A DNA stretch of 64,000 nucleotides. Origin: Prorocentrum cordatum. Its lineage: Eukaryota > Sar > Dinophyceae > Prorocentrales > Prorocentraceae. The stretch spans positions 100,001 to 164,000 of the forward strand of contig CAUYUJ010014331.1 of the NCBI GenBank assembly GCA_963575745.1, given 5' to 3'. This document shows, in pieces, positions 43,268 to 53,739 of this stretch (positions within the stretch are counted from its first letter, which is position 1; every line of letters begins with the position of its first letter). The position numbers were made by a program, and so were the translations under genes. The notes under the pieces were generated by a model. The model saw only the letters and a list, made by a program, of their open reading frames with translations, made no database searches and had not been told where the DNA came from.

Positions 43268-43800
43268 GGCGGATCGAAGACGCCTACGGCGAATCACCGC
43301 CGCCCCCTGCCTTGTAGGATACGCCTATGTGGCCAATCGTGTAGGCAAAGCTTGGCGACGATATTGGACCATGCGTTCCCCCAGCCGTTGTGAAGCCCTT
43401 CGGGGAACACGTGGGGGAGGAAGAGGATGATGAGGCGAGGGAGGAACAAGGAGGATGAGGAGAAGGAGGAGGAGGAGGAGGGGTCGACCTCTTGGGGGCC
43501 TCTTGCGGAACTTTTCGGGTCTCCTGGGAGCTTCTTGGGAGCCTCTCGCAGGCTTTTTGGGGGTCACCTCGGGGCTCTAAAAGGCCGTTGCGGACGTCTC
43601 GAAGGCCTCTCTGGCTGTCTCAGAGCGTTCCTGGCCCATACATAAGACGCCGTCGGGAGCCGTCTTTGGGGTCTCTCTGACCCGACTTTGGATCCTCTTG
43701 GGGTGCTTCAGGGCCGTCTCGGAGGCCATCTTGGGCGTCTTGGAGGCCTCTGGGGCCGTCTTCGGGCCCTCTTGGGGCCATCTTGGAGTTCTCCACGACG
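43268..43800. repeat. Compound repeat module, copy 2
   Basis: GATCGAAGACGCCTACGGCG at 43273, GGGGAACACGTGGGGGA at 43401, a GGA tract to 43480, then a shorter CTTGGGGGCC array. Confidence 0.8.
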
Positions 43801-44049
43801 GTCCCAAAGCGGCCGCAAGGAGGACGTGGAGGAGGACGAGGCGGAACAACAGGAATAGGAGCAGGAGAAGCAGGATGCCTTGACCATGCCACGCATGCCT
43901 AGGGGCACTCGCGTTATGGCTGCACGGACACAGCTTTTGTACGGTTCTGTCTAGCATGCGGCGCGTTCCTACATCATGCCCTACGGGTCCACAACGCGAC
44001 CTCTTCGTTCAGAAGAGCGCGACGTGTTTACGCACCATGAAGCAAACGA

Positions 44050-44192
44050 GCAAAGGAGGAGTAGGAGGAGGAGGAGGAGGAGGAGGAGGAGGAGGAGGAG
44101 GAGGAGGAGGAGGAGGAGGGGAGGAGGGAGGAGGAGGAGGAGGAGGGGGAGGAGGAGGAGGGGAGGAGGAGGAGGGAGGGGGGGGGAGGATG
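44050..44192. repeat. GGA array
   Basis: About 140 bp of GGA/GGGGA. The frames (poly-R, poly-G) are artefacts. Confidence 0.95.
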
Positions 44193-44625
44193 CAGTCGGG
44201 GAGAGCCACACGCGCCCCCAGTCCAGGGGAAAAAACCAAGCGCAGCCACTGGCCAGGGCGCGCCCCTGGCCAGCCCTGCTCGTTGGCGCCCTGCACGGCG
44301 GGCTCCTCTCCGTCTTTGCACGCCTCCGGTCCTCCCGGGGGCCCTCGTCGCCACGGCCGGAGAGTTGTTTCGGAGTCTTGGTCGGGACGCACACGTCGGG
44401 AGCGGGCACGACGGGGAGCAGCGTGGCCAGGCCACGGCGTTTCCCCGATCGGCTGGAGGTTTTGCCCCACGGGTTCGCACTGATCTGTGAGAGGAGCCGG
44501 TGGGTGCGGGGCCCGTCGTCAAAGGCGGGCGGCCCTCGGCGTTGCCCGAGGTTCTTCTCGGTTTGTCGGCCCCTGGGGCTCCTCGGTGTTTTTCTGCGAT
44601 TCTCGGGGTTGCCCGAGGTTCTCCT
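44193..44625. other. No gene recognised
   Basis: GC-rich, overlapping open frames. CGAGGTTCT repeats with GGG around 44548-44628. Confidence 0.4.
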
Positions 44626-44875
44626 GCCAAAAAATGCCAAGCCTCACCAAGCAACTCCACGCTATGCCAAGCAATGCCAAGCGACGATGCCAAGCAATGC
44701 AACGCCAATGCCAAGTAATGTCAAGCAAGGCCAAGGAATGGTAATGCCAAGCAAGGCCGAGCAATTCCAAGAATTGCCAAGCAATGCCAAGCAGACGGAT
44801 CAAGGATTCCAAACAACGACGAGCAATGCAAAACCATGCAACACAACGCCAAGCAACGACACGCAAGGTTTTGCA
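44626..44875 (+). repeat. CCAAGCAATG 10-bp tandem array
   Basis: CCAAGCAATG and variants (CCAAGCAACG, CCAATGCCAAG) repeat about 20 times. Confidence 0.9.
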
Positions 44876-45367
44876 GTCATTTACTTTGCATTGCTCAGAG
44901 CTGCCTCGACTTGCTTTGTGAGAAAGAAAACCCCAATTGGGATCGCTGGGTTCTTGCGTTTTGTCTCCAAAGTCACCAAGGTGCAGCGTGGAGAAGTAAA
45001 GCAGGACAAAGGGGAGAGTGAACTCATTGATGTGCAAGTCGAACGGGCATGAGGCTTAGTTGTATCAGCAGGTGGAGAGCAATGAGTAGGAGTATGACAA
45101 GCAATGGCATAAAGAGCAGGAGCATCTGGAGGCCGAGGAACCTTCTTTCTGGGCCTCTAATCAGCGTAGGTTTCTTAGACTCTTACGCCTTCGTAGACTC
45201 TCTCAATGCGCTGCCAACAGCAGCAGTCGAGGAAGAGAAGGGGAAGAGAAGCATGACTGCACTCACATCTTCTGTGAGAAAAATCAGTGCTGGGTCTTAA
45301 CTTGTTTTCATTCTACATAGCGGGTTGTGATAGGCTGGCACAGTTGTTAGCGTTGGTGGTTTTGCTG
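44876..45367. other. No gene recognised
   Basis: AT-richer sequence with short frames only. Confidence 0.4.
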
Positions 45368-45562
45368 GGTTTGTGCTGGGGAGGTGTGCGGGGGGCGGGT
45401 TCGTGCTGGGGGGGTATTGTGCTGGAGGGTTGTGTTGGGGGTCGTGCTGGGGGACTCTTCGCGGAGTTGTGCTGGGGGGGGTGTCAGGACAGACACCCAG
45501 CACAACACCCCCAACACAACCCCCCCAGCACAACCCCAGCACGACCCTCCCCCCCATCACGA
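45368..45562. repeat. Foldback of GTGCTGGGGGG repeats
   Basis: GTGCTGGGG-type units (45368-45483) are mirrored by CCCCCAGCACAAC units (45495-45550) across GTGTCAGGACAGACAC, itself palindromic (GTGTC-AGGA-AGACAC). Confidence 0.85.
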
Positions 45563-46238
45563 CCACCAACACAAGCTCTGAAGCTGGTTCTCGCAAGAGG
45601 GTTGAGGAACTGAGCCTAGCTGGGTGTTACTGTCTGTACTGGGGATTTCTTCCAGCAACTATTGTGTGCAGCAGGAGGCGGTGGATGGGGCATCATGCGA
45701 TTCAGAAAGCGACCTTGTTGCAAAGCCACTGGCCCCGTTCTTGCATTGTCCTGTCTGTCTGTGCTCCCTAGCTTTTTATCCCTCCTGGCCTGCCAGCCTC
45801 GGCAAGGGGCAGACCTTGCGCCTCCGTCCGAGCGCGGCCTGCCAGGGTAAGAGGTGGCTGGTGCGAGGGAGCCAGAATCACCACAGGCGCAGGCATAAAA
45901 ACCTCGCACGGCTGCTCTCCTCCTAGCGTGCCGGCGTGGGTGCGCCAGGTGGGCACCTGCTCTCCTCCAGCGTGCCAGCGCGAGGCGGAGAGTGGACCGT
46001 CGAGCTGCCAAATTCGCCGCGCTGCCTGCCCTTGGGAACAAGAGCTCCGGACGTCCGTGGGCGGCCGATTGTTCCGAAGACGCCGGGCCGCCCGCGGCAC
46101 TGGCCGGCGGCGTGGGGGAGGGGGGGCGGCGCCCTCGGAGGTGTGCAGCAGGCGGACGTCTTGAAGTCTGTGCCCGTGCTGAGCTCTGGTGCCCCACGGT
46201 TCCGCGGAAGGCGCGTGTACACCACCACCACCGCGCTC
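45563..46238. other. No gene recognised
   Basis: GC-rich DNA with frames open on both strands; GCTCTCCTCC-AGCGTGCC is repeated at 45910-45975. Confidence 0.4.
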
Positions 46239-46431
46239 GGGGGCGGAAAAGAGGGGGGTGATGACTAGGGGGGGGGTGGATATCATGGCGCGGGCCATGA
46301 TATTTCCCCAGATTTCATGGCGCCCCTTCTTGTTTCATTACGTCCCCGGCCTCCCCGCTGGGCCGCGCACATGCCGCCGGTCATGATTTGCACCCCCCCT
46401 CTTGGACACCCCCCTCTTGGCCGCTCCCGAC
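46239..46431. mobile_element. MITE family B, copy 3
   Basis: Inverted arms: AAGAGGGGGGTG at 46250 against the reverse of CACCCCCCCTCTTGG, and ATATCATGGCGCGGGCCATG inside. It is close to copy 1 and likewise followed by a family A element. Confidence 0.75.
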
Positions 46432-46503
46432 GCGCGCAGCCAGGGCCATCTTGTGCCACGCGATGGTGCATACGCCCTCCGGGTCATGGCCAGTGAGGGC
46501 GCA

Positions 46504-46679
46504 CAGTCGGGGCCCTGAAGAAGGAACCCTGTTCGTTGGGGAGGGGCTGGGTGTTCCCTGAGTGTTTCACAGCTTGTCCAAGGTTTTCCTTCGGCGTTCG
46601 ATCGGAAATCGAAGCTTAACTTGTGGGAAAAAGGGGCCTCGTTCCTTATTTAGGGTTCCTGAGGTCAACGCCCTGACTG
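46504..46679. mobile_element. MITE family A, copy 6 (176 bp)
   Basis: CAGTCGGGGC to GCCCTGACTG. TA on the right; CA on the left. Confidence 0.8.
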
Positions 46680-46899
46680 TACACACCATGCCAGAGCCCC
46701 GGATGGCCGTGGCCGGGCGCGGTGATGGTGTGCAGCTGCCTTCTGCATGAGTGCGAGCAGGCGCGCCGCATGCACACCCAGGAAGCTCAAGGGAACCCCG
46801 GCGTTATGCTTCCTTTTATGGTGTCGCGGACCGACGTATGAGCGCGGTCCAGCGTCCAGCAATGCCTAGCAGGTGGTCGTGCCCCTGCGGTTCCGGAAT

Positions 46900-47415
46900 A
46901 TCCTGCTCCGTCTTCTCCGTCCGCTTTTCCTCTCTTCCTTCACCTCTTCCTCCACCCCCTCCTTGTCTCCTGCCCCTCCTCCGCCCCTCCCCTCCTCATC
47001 CCCTCGCCCTTCTCCCCTCTTCGTCATCAGCTCTTCGCATCTTTCTCTTCCTCTTCCTCCTCCCGCCTCCTCCCTCTGCCGCGTCACTCCATCCTCCTCC
47101 CTTTCTCGTCCACCGCCTCTCCGCCTCCTCCCCCTTCGACCTCCTCATCTCCCCTCCTAGTCTCCCATCCTCCTCGCCCCTCCTCCTCCGCCTACTTGTC
47201 GACTCTCCCTCTCCTCGCCCCCTGTGTCCTAGTCGCATTATCTGTCCCTCCCTCCCCTTTTTCTCCCTGATGGTGGTCGACCGGCGGTGGTCCTGTGTCC
47301 TCCTCCTCCGCATCCGCATCCGCATCCGCATCCGCATCCTCCTCCGCATCATCCTCCGCATCATCCTCCCTCTCCTCCGCCTCCGCATCAGCATCCGCAT
47401 CCTCATTACCGCATG
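46900..47415. repeat. Pyrimidine-rich tract with (GCATCC)n
   Basis: CTCCTC-rich sequence with five GCATCC units near 47309-47340 and more TCCGCATC words to 47403. Frames are low-complexity. Confidence 0.9.
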
Positions 47416-47898
47416 TTTGTCCTTCTCTTCCTCCTTCATGGTCGTCTTCGGTAGAGAACTTAAACCCCACGTCCTATCTGTGCTCTACTTTTCAGCTCCT
47501 CCGCACCTCTCCGCTCCTGCCCATTCTCCTTCACTCACCACATGTCGCCCCCGTCCACTCGTCAGGAGAGACGGGAGGGAGGAGGGGGAAGATGACGAGG
47601 AGGGAGTGATGGGATTTGTTTGTGCAGCTGGTAGCAGTAGCGCTCGACCCCTCTTTTGCGAAGAGAACTGCGCGTGACCACTTGGGCTCGCAGGGCTCCA
47701 CAGCGTGAGCGTCTCAGCTTCGGGGGCCTCTCGGGCTCAGACCAGGCGTCGGTCTGCCTCGCTCGGCCCCGCGGGACCCGCCCACCCGGCGACAAAGTCG
47801 CGCTCGTGCCACGGAGGCCCCGGCGAGGAGGACGCCGCCAGCTGAGCTCGGTGCCGGGCGTTCCTTGCGGTGGGCGCCGCCGCAGCGCAAGGGTCGCT
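47416..47898. other. No gene recognised
   Basis: Mixed sequence with overlapping frames. Confidence 0.4.
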
Positions 47899-48115
47899 GG
47901 AGGCCAGGAGGGGGGTGCTGATTGGAGGGGGACAGTGATGGCCACGGCCACGAAATCTCCCCGAGTCTCGTGGCCCCTTCGTCTTCTTGGTCGTCTCCGT
48001 CGCCTTCTCTCGATACGTCCCATGGTTCCCCCCCCCCCCCTCGTCTGCGCACATGCTTCGGGCCGTCACTTGCGGACCCCCCTGTTGGACGCCCCCTTCC
48101 TTGGACGCCCCCGCA
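47899..48115. mobile_element. MITE family B, copy 4 (diverged)
   Basis: GGAGGGGGGTGCTGATTGG, then ATGGCCACGGCCACGAAATC, then CTGTTGGACGCCCCCTTCC. It is the third case of family B upstream of family A. Confidence 0.5.
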
Positions 48116-48306
48116 AGGGGGGGGCGGCCCCCGTCGGCAGGCCACCCCTTGCCCAGGCATGCGTGGCTGTGGCCGCTCGGCCTGGCGCCAGCCGAGCGCC
48201 GGGGGCGCCGCGCCGCCGCCTGCCGCCGCGGCTGCGGGCGCTGCAGCGGTGGGTGCCCTTGCCTCGCAGGTCCACGAGATCTCCCGCCGTCAGACATTGC
48301 CGTGTA

Positions 48307-48482
48307 CAGTCGGGGCCCTGAAGAAGGAACCCTTTTGGTTGGGGAGGGGCTCGGTGTTCCTGAGTGGCTTTGCAGTTCGCCCTTGGTTCTGCTCAGGATT
48401 TCGAGGGGACATCGAAGTTCAACGTCTGGAGGAAAGGGGCCTCGTTCCTTATGTAGTGTTCCTTAGGTCAGCGCCCCGACTG
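48307..48482. mobile_element. MITE family A, copy 7 (176 bp, TA on both sides)
   Basis: GTA-CAGTCGGGGC to GCGCCCCGACTG-TAC; both TA flanks are intact. Confidence 0.85.
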
Positions 48483-48972
48483 TACTCTTACCCGGAGCCG
48501 GGAGTGGGGCGGCCGCGGCACGGTGCATGGCGTCTCCGCGCGCTTCGCTGTAGCGTCAAGAGGCGCAGAGGAACCCTGCGCGCTACGGAGTTCGTGAGGG
48601 AGTGAGTGCCTCGCAGGTCCACCACGGGAGCACGGCGGCAGTTTAAGATGGAAGTTCGCAGGTCTCTCGCAGATGGCTCGGCGGTGAGAGGCGCCATCGT
48701 TCATGGAGTGTGTGCTATTGCGTGCAACGGTACGCAACCACTGCGGGGGGGCACTAACTATTGCACGGGCAACAACAACTATTGCATGTGAAACACAACT
48801 GCATCCACACGCAACTACTGCATCCAGCGCGCAAACCATTGCATCCAAGCGCCACGTCGTGCAATTACTATTGCACCTTTTCCCGCGGACGCGGACCCAT
48901 CTGCGCCAGACCCACTGCTCGGGCAAAAAGGCAACGGCACGTGACGCGCGGCTGATGCCGCGGAAGCGTTGA
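48483..48972. other. No gene; ACTATTGCA repeats
   Basis: CAACTATTGCA and related words (48740-48880) recur about every 20 bases. Confidence 0.5.
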
Positions 48973-49341
48973 GCTTACGTGCCCGAGTTATTGGACTCTT
49001 TCACTCGGCCACAAGGGTGCGATGCGGTCTTGGCGACGGTCGACGGCGTTTCCGACACCATTCTGAAGGAGCTTACTGACGCGATCATGGGCTCAGAGGT
49101 GGGGAACACCTCACGCACGCTCATCGCGCGTGCCCGCGCTACCCACGAGGCCCAGCGCATGGCAGGGTTCTGCGGCCTGCCCGTGCCTGATGTTGGCACC
49201 GCCGCTCCGCCGCCGGTGCTGCCTGGCCCTGTTCGGGTTGACTCCAGCGCTGGGTATAGCCAACAGGTGGGTGGGCCAGGCAAGCGCAAGTGCAACGAGG
49301 CGGTGGCGGATGGCCCACACGAGGACGAATTCCATGTCTGA
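48973..49341 (+). other. Unidentified open frame, possible protein fragment
   Basis: Opens after a TGA at 48970 and has no ATG near the start. It reads GCDAVLATVDGVSDTILKEL, then GNTSRTLIARARATHEAQRM, then GKRKCNEAVADGPHEDEFHV and stops at 49339. Its composition is protein-like and not repetitive. No domain is recognised; a retroelement gag piece or an exon are both possible. Confidence 0.3.
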
Positions 49342-49516
49342 CCAATGTTTGTCCAATGTTTGTACGTGACCTCGAGATCGTGCGCCCTTCCCGGTGGCGT
49401 CTGCAAGCGCTGCTACGTTACAGGGCACAGGTAGCCTCATGAGGTCTTTAGATATGCTCCCCCCTGTTTCTCTCGACGGGAACAAGTGGCACGCGTGCTA
49501 TGGCTCTTGCACATTG

Positions 49517-49577
49517 GAGGAGGAGGAGGAGGAGGAGGAGGAGGAGGAGGAGGAGGAGGAGGAGGAGGAGGAGGAGG
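49517..49577. repeat. GGA array
   Basis: About 60 bp of GGA. Confidence 0.95.
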
Positions 49578-49739
49578 TGGGGGGATTGATGAGACAAAGA
49601 TGGGGGGGAGGAGGCGGTGGAGGAGGGGCGGGCGGAGCCAGGTCGCCGCGGCGCTGAATCAGCGGTTGTCGATTGAGACCTGCTCGAATGAGTTTTTTTG
49701 ACACCTGAGGCGCGGTTGATTTTCGAGGCTGGGCCAGAG

Positions 49740-50720
49740 GGGGAGGCTGAGTGCACGGACAGGGCCAGCGGGGCGAGGGGGGCTGGGGCCAGGACCAGCG
49801 GGGTAGGCTGGGTCCACTGCCAGGACCAGAGGGGCGAGGGGGCCCGGGGCCACGTCCAGGGGGAGAGGCTGGATTCAGGGCCAGGACCAGGACCAGGGGG
49901 ACGACGACGAGAGAAAATAAAGGGTCCGGCGCGAGGGGGGCCAGGGCCAGGAGAGGAGGCTGGGTCCAGGGCCATGGCCAGGGATAAGACGACGAGCGAA
50001 AATGAAAGGTCCAGGGCGAGGGGGACTGGAGCCAGGGCCAGGGGAGGACGCTGGGTCCAAGGACAGGACAAGGGGGACGACGACGAGGGGGGCTGAGGCT
50101 AGGACCAGGGAGGGAGGCTGGGCCGAGGGCCAGGGAGACGACGACGAACGAAAATAAAGGGTCCGGCGCAAGGGGGGCTGGGGCCAGGGCCAAGGGAGGA
50201 GGCTGGGCCCAGAGCCAGGGCCAGCGGGGCGAGGGGGGCTAGGGCCGAAACCAAGGGGGGAGTTTGGGTCCAGTACCAAGACCAGGGGGACGACGACGAA
50301 GGGGGTCTGGGGCTAGGACAAAAGGGGGGAGGCCGGGTCGAACGCCAGGACCAGGGGGACGACGACGAGCGAAAATAAAGGGTCCGGCGCGAGGGGGGTT
50401 GGGGCCACGGCCAGGGGAGGAGGCTGGATCCAGGGCTAGGGCCGGCGGGGCGAGGGGGGTTAGGACCAAAACCAGGGGGGGAGGTTGGGTCCACAGCCAG
50501 GACCAGGGTGACGACGACGATGGGGCCCGGGGCTAGGATCAAGGGGGGAGGCTGGGTCCAATGCCGGGACCAGGGGGACGATGACGAGCGAAAATACAGG
50601 GTCCGGCGCGAGGGGGGCCAGGGCCAGGGCCTGGGGAAGAGGCTGGAGTCAGAGCCAGGGCTAGCGGTGCGAGGGGGGCCAGGGCCAGGACCAGGGGGAC
50701 GACGAGCGACAATAGAGAGG
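49740..50720. repeat. Higher-order GGGCCAGG minisatellite
   Basis: GGGCCAGGACCAGGGG words with a recurring marker GACGACGACGAGCGAAAATA followed by AAGGGTCCGGCGCGAGG at about 49901, 49989, 50140, 50359, 50577 and 50699, so units of roughly 90-220 bp. Confidence 0.85.
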
Positions 50721-50759
50721 TCCGACCTCTAGAACAAAATTCTGCAAGATTATAAAGGG

Positions 50760-51180
50760 GCCGGGACGAAGGGGGCGCGGGATGGGAGGGGGAGCGGTGC
50801 CGTGCCGAAATACAAGGATCGGGGCGGAGGGGGCGCGCTGGCTGGTGCGTGGGGCGATGCAGAGGGAACGCTCGGGATGGGGGAGCGGTGCCGCGCAGAA
50901 ATGAAAAGGTCGGGCGGAGGGGCGCGCTGGCTAGCGGGCGGGGTGACGCGGAGGGGGCGCGCGGGATGCTGGGGGGGGCGGCGCCGTGCCGAAATATAGG
51001 AGTCGGGGCGGAGGGGGCGGTGCCATGCCGAATTGACTAAAGGGTTTGGGCGGAGGGATCGCGCTGGCTGGTGCGTGGGGTGATGCGGAGGGGGCGCAGG
51101 CTGGAAGGAACGCGCTTGCTGGTAGGTGAGAGAATGCAGAGGGCCTGTAGTAGAGTTTTTTACAGGGGGGTCGGGGCGGG
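50760..51180. repeat. GGGGCGGAGGGGGCGCGCTGG minisatellite, block 1
   Basis: GTGCCGAAAT, TCGGGCGGAG and GCGCGCTGGCTGG words in units of about 60-110 bp; the same family as 53740-55250. Confidence 0.85.
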
Positions 51181-51239
51181 ACCCGGACAGGCTGCCGCCG
51201 CGGCTGCCGCCGAAGCCGAAATCGCTTGGGACATCCTCG

Positions 51240-51520
51240 CAAAATCGCTCTTGGTGCTCCCAGAACTCCATTCCCGGGCCACATTTTGGATGCCCGGAGC
51301 CAACTGTAGGCCACTTCGTGCTCTTCGACTTCCCAGAACTCCATTCCCGGGCCACAGTTTGGATGCCCGGAGCCAACTGTAGGCCACTTCGTGCTCTTCG
51401 ATTTCCCAGAACTCCATTCCCGGGCCGCATTTTGGATGCCCGGAGCCAACTGTAGGCCACTTCGTGTTCTTTGAGTTCCCAGAACTCCATTCCTGGGCCA
51501 CATTTTGAATGCTGAGGCAG
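51240..51520 (-). repeat. 73-bp tandem array, about 3.7 units
   Basis: CCAGAACTCCATTCCCGGGC recurs at about 51262, 51335, 51408 and 51480. Each unit includes GGATGCCCGGAGCCAACTG. It is unrelated in sequence to the 73-bp array at 4.6 kb. Confidence 0.9.
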
Positions 51521-51850
51521 GCTGATGCTGCGGCCGAGGCAGGCTGAGGCTGAGGCAGGCTGAGGCTGAGGCCGAGGCTGAAGGCAGACTGAGGCTGAGG
51601 CTGAAGCAGACTGAGGCTGAGGCTGAGGCAGGCTGAGGCTGAGGCTGAAGCAGGCTGATGCTGAGGCAGGCTGAGGCTGAGGCTGAGGCTGATGCAGGCT
51701 GAGGCTGAGGCAGGCTGAGGCTGAGGCCGAGGCTGAAGGCAGACTGAGGCTGAGGCTGAAGCAGGCTGAGGCTGAGGCTGAGGCAGGCTGAGGCTGAGGC
51801 AGGCTGAGGCTGAGGCTGAGGCAGGCTGAGGCTGAGGCTGTGACTGCGAC
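51520..51850. repeat. GAGGCTGAGGCAGGCT array
   Basis: 6-, 12- and 18-bp units of GAGGCT and GAGGCAGGCT. The minus-strand serine/leucine frame is an artefact. Confidence 0.95.
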
Positions 51851-52434
51851 TGCCGTTGCCGCTGCGACTGTCATCGCGAATGCGACTACGACTGCGAGAC
51901 CAGCAGAATTCGACAACTGGATTTTCATCTGAATCTTAAGGGGAATGCTTTCACATATGCTTCTACACATCGCTGTTAGGTTGCTTTGCCGGGATAATTT
52001 TTGGTTAGGGCATGACGGGCGTGATGGCCCCTGCCCCCCCTTCTCCCCCCTATGACGCAACGCTCCCCCCCAGCGCGCTCCGGGCACTGCCGCTGTGCGA
52101 ATCGGGATCCGCATAGGTGTCCGCATGGGAATCCAACTATGTGTCTGGTCCGCAGTCGGCGTCGTCGTCGGCGTCGTCGTCCTCGTCCTCGTCCTCGTCG
52201 TCGCCCTCGTCCTCGTCTTCGTCCTCGTCCTCGACGTCGTCGCTCGTTGCTCGTCGTTCGTCGTTCGTCGCTCATCGTCGTCGTGCGCGCGGACGCGGTT
52301 GGAGCCTTTTTTTTGTCTTTCCGTGCCGATGGCGGCAATCATTTTGGGGGGGTGGGGGGGGGCCGATGACGTCACGTTTCGGGCCGGCGGCGTCTGGGAG
52401 TGCGTGAGAATGACCGAGGACGGGTAACAGCAGC
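51851..52434. other. GTCGTC/CTCGTC tracts, no gene
   Basis: CGTCGTCGTCC-type repeats at 52150-52280; the end CGCTCATCGTCGTCGTGCGC recurs in the same orientation at 53605-53630. Confidence 0.6.
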
Positions 52435-53560
52435 ATGTCGGTGGCGATCTGCACCGCAACGCCTGTGTACACCACAGCGCCTGCGTACACCACAGCGCGT
52501 GTGTACACCACACCGCCGATGTACACCACAGCAACCGCGTGCAACACAGCGCCAGTGTGTGCCACAGTGCTTGTTGGCACAATGACGCTTGTGTACACCA
52601 CAACGCCTGCGTGCATCAACCATATCAGCCGTGTGCAACACAACACCAGTTTACACCACAATGCCTGCATGCACTACAACGCCTGTGCGCACCACTGCGC
52701 CAGGGTGCACCACTGCAACCGTGTGCCCATTGTTTTACACAAATGTGTATAAGGAATCCGCATGATAAAATGGAGCGCCTGTGGATTCAACAAAAAACAA
52801 CTGTTTTGCTTGGGAGTTGGAAAAGAATCCTTGTGGCAAAATGAGCACCGCTGGAATCTACGAGTCCTCCGGAGTCCGCCCGCACCATCGTAATTCCTTC
52901 TTTGTGCGTCCAGAGGCTCCAGCTAAATTGGCCGTCCGAGAGCCAAGTGGATTGATTCACTAAGCCGTTATGCAGTGCACGCTGAGATGCGCACCTGCGC
53001 TGTAGCGCCGCCCCGCACAACAGAGTGGAAACGTGAGGGAGGAGGAGGACGACGAGGAGGAGGAGGAGGACGAGGAGGAGGAAAACGAGGACGAGGAAGA
53101 GGCGGAGGAGGAGGAGGGAGGACGGAAGAACGTCGCATTCTTTTATCAGCATTTCCTTGACGTAGTGTTTAGCTGTCCGCAGCAGATCCTCACCGACATG
53201 TTCCGTCCACTTGTCCTGTGCACGCAGGCGCTCTTGTGTACACCAGCGCTGCGTTTCACGCGGATGCTGTGGTGTAGACAGGCGGCGTGGTGTGCACAGG
53301 CGCTGCGGTGCACGTAAGCGGTATGGTGCAGACTGGCGCTGTGTTGCACATGGCTGCTGAGGTATACACATTCTCTGTTGTGTACACCGGCGCTGGGGTG
53401 CACGCAGGCATTCTGTGCTGTGTACGCAGGCGTTGCGTTGCACGCGGCTGTTGCGGTCTACGCAGGCGCTGTGGTGTACACAAGTGTTGCGGTTCACGCG
53501 AGCACTGTGGTGTACACAGACGCTGTGGGGCAGATCGCCACCTAGATGCTGCTCGCGTCG
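52435..53560. repeat. Large inverted repeat of GTGTACACCACAGC units
   Basis: Left arm (52435-52740) has GGTGGCGATCTGC and ~18-bp GTGTACACCACAGCGCC units. The right arm (53190-53560) has the same units reversed, ending GGCAGATCGCCACC. The centre (52741-53189) is unique sequence plus a GGA tract at 53033-53128. Confidence 0.85.
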
Positions 53561-53739
53561 TTGTCGTCGTCGTCGTCGTCGTCGTTGTTGTCGTTGTCGC
53601 TCGTCGCTCGTCGCTCATCGTCGTCGTGCGCGCGGGCGCAGATGCGGTGCCGAAGCCAGGCGGCGGGGTGGTGGCGTTACGTCATACCCCCCCTGCCGCC
53701 CCCCCATGGACGCCCGTCATCGCCGAAAATAAAGAAACG
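53561..53739. repeat. GTCGTCGTC tract
   Basis: Triplet repeat and the CTCATCGTCGTCGTGCGCGC copy; no gene. Confidence 0.7.

Noticed and set aside
50750-52603. 617-codon open frame on -
   Set aside because: It crosses several unrelated minisatellites and reads as Ser/Leu/Pro or Cys/His repeats; no ordered domain.
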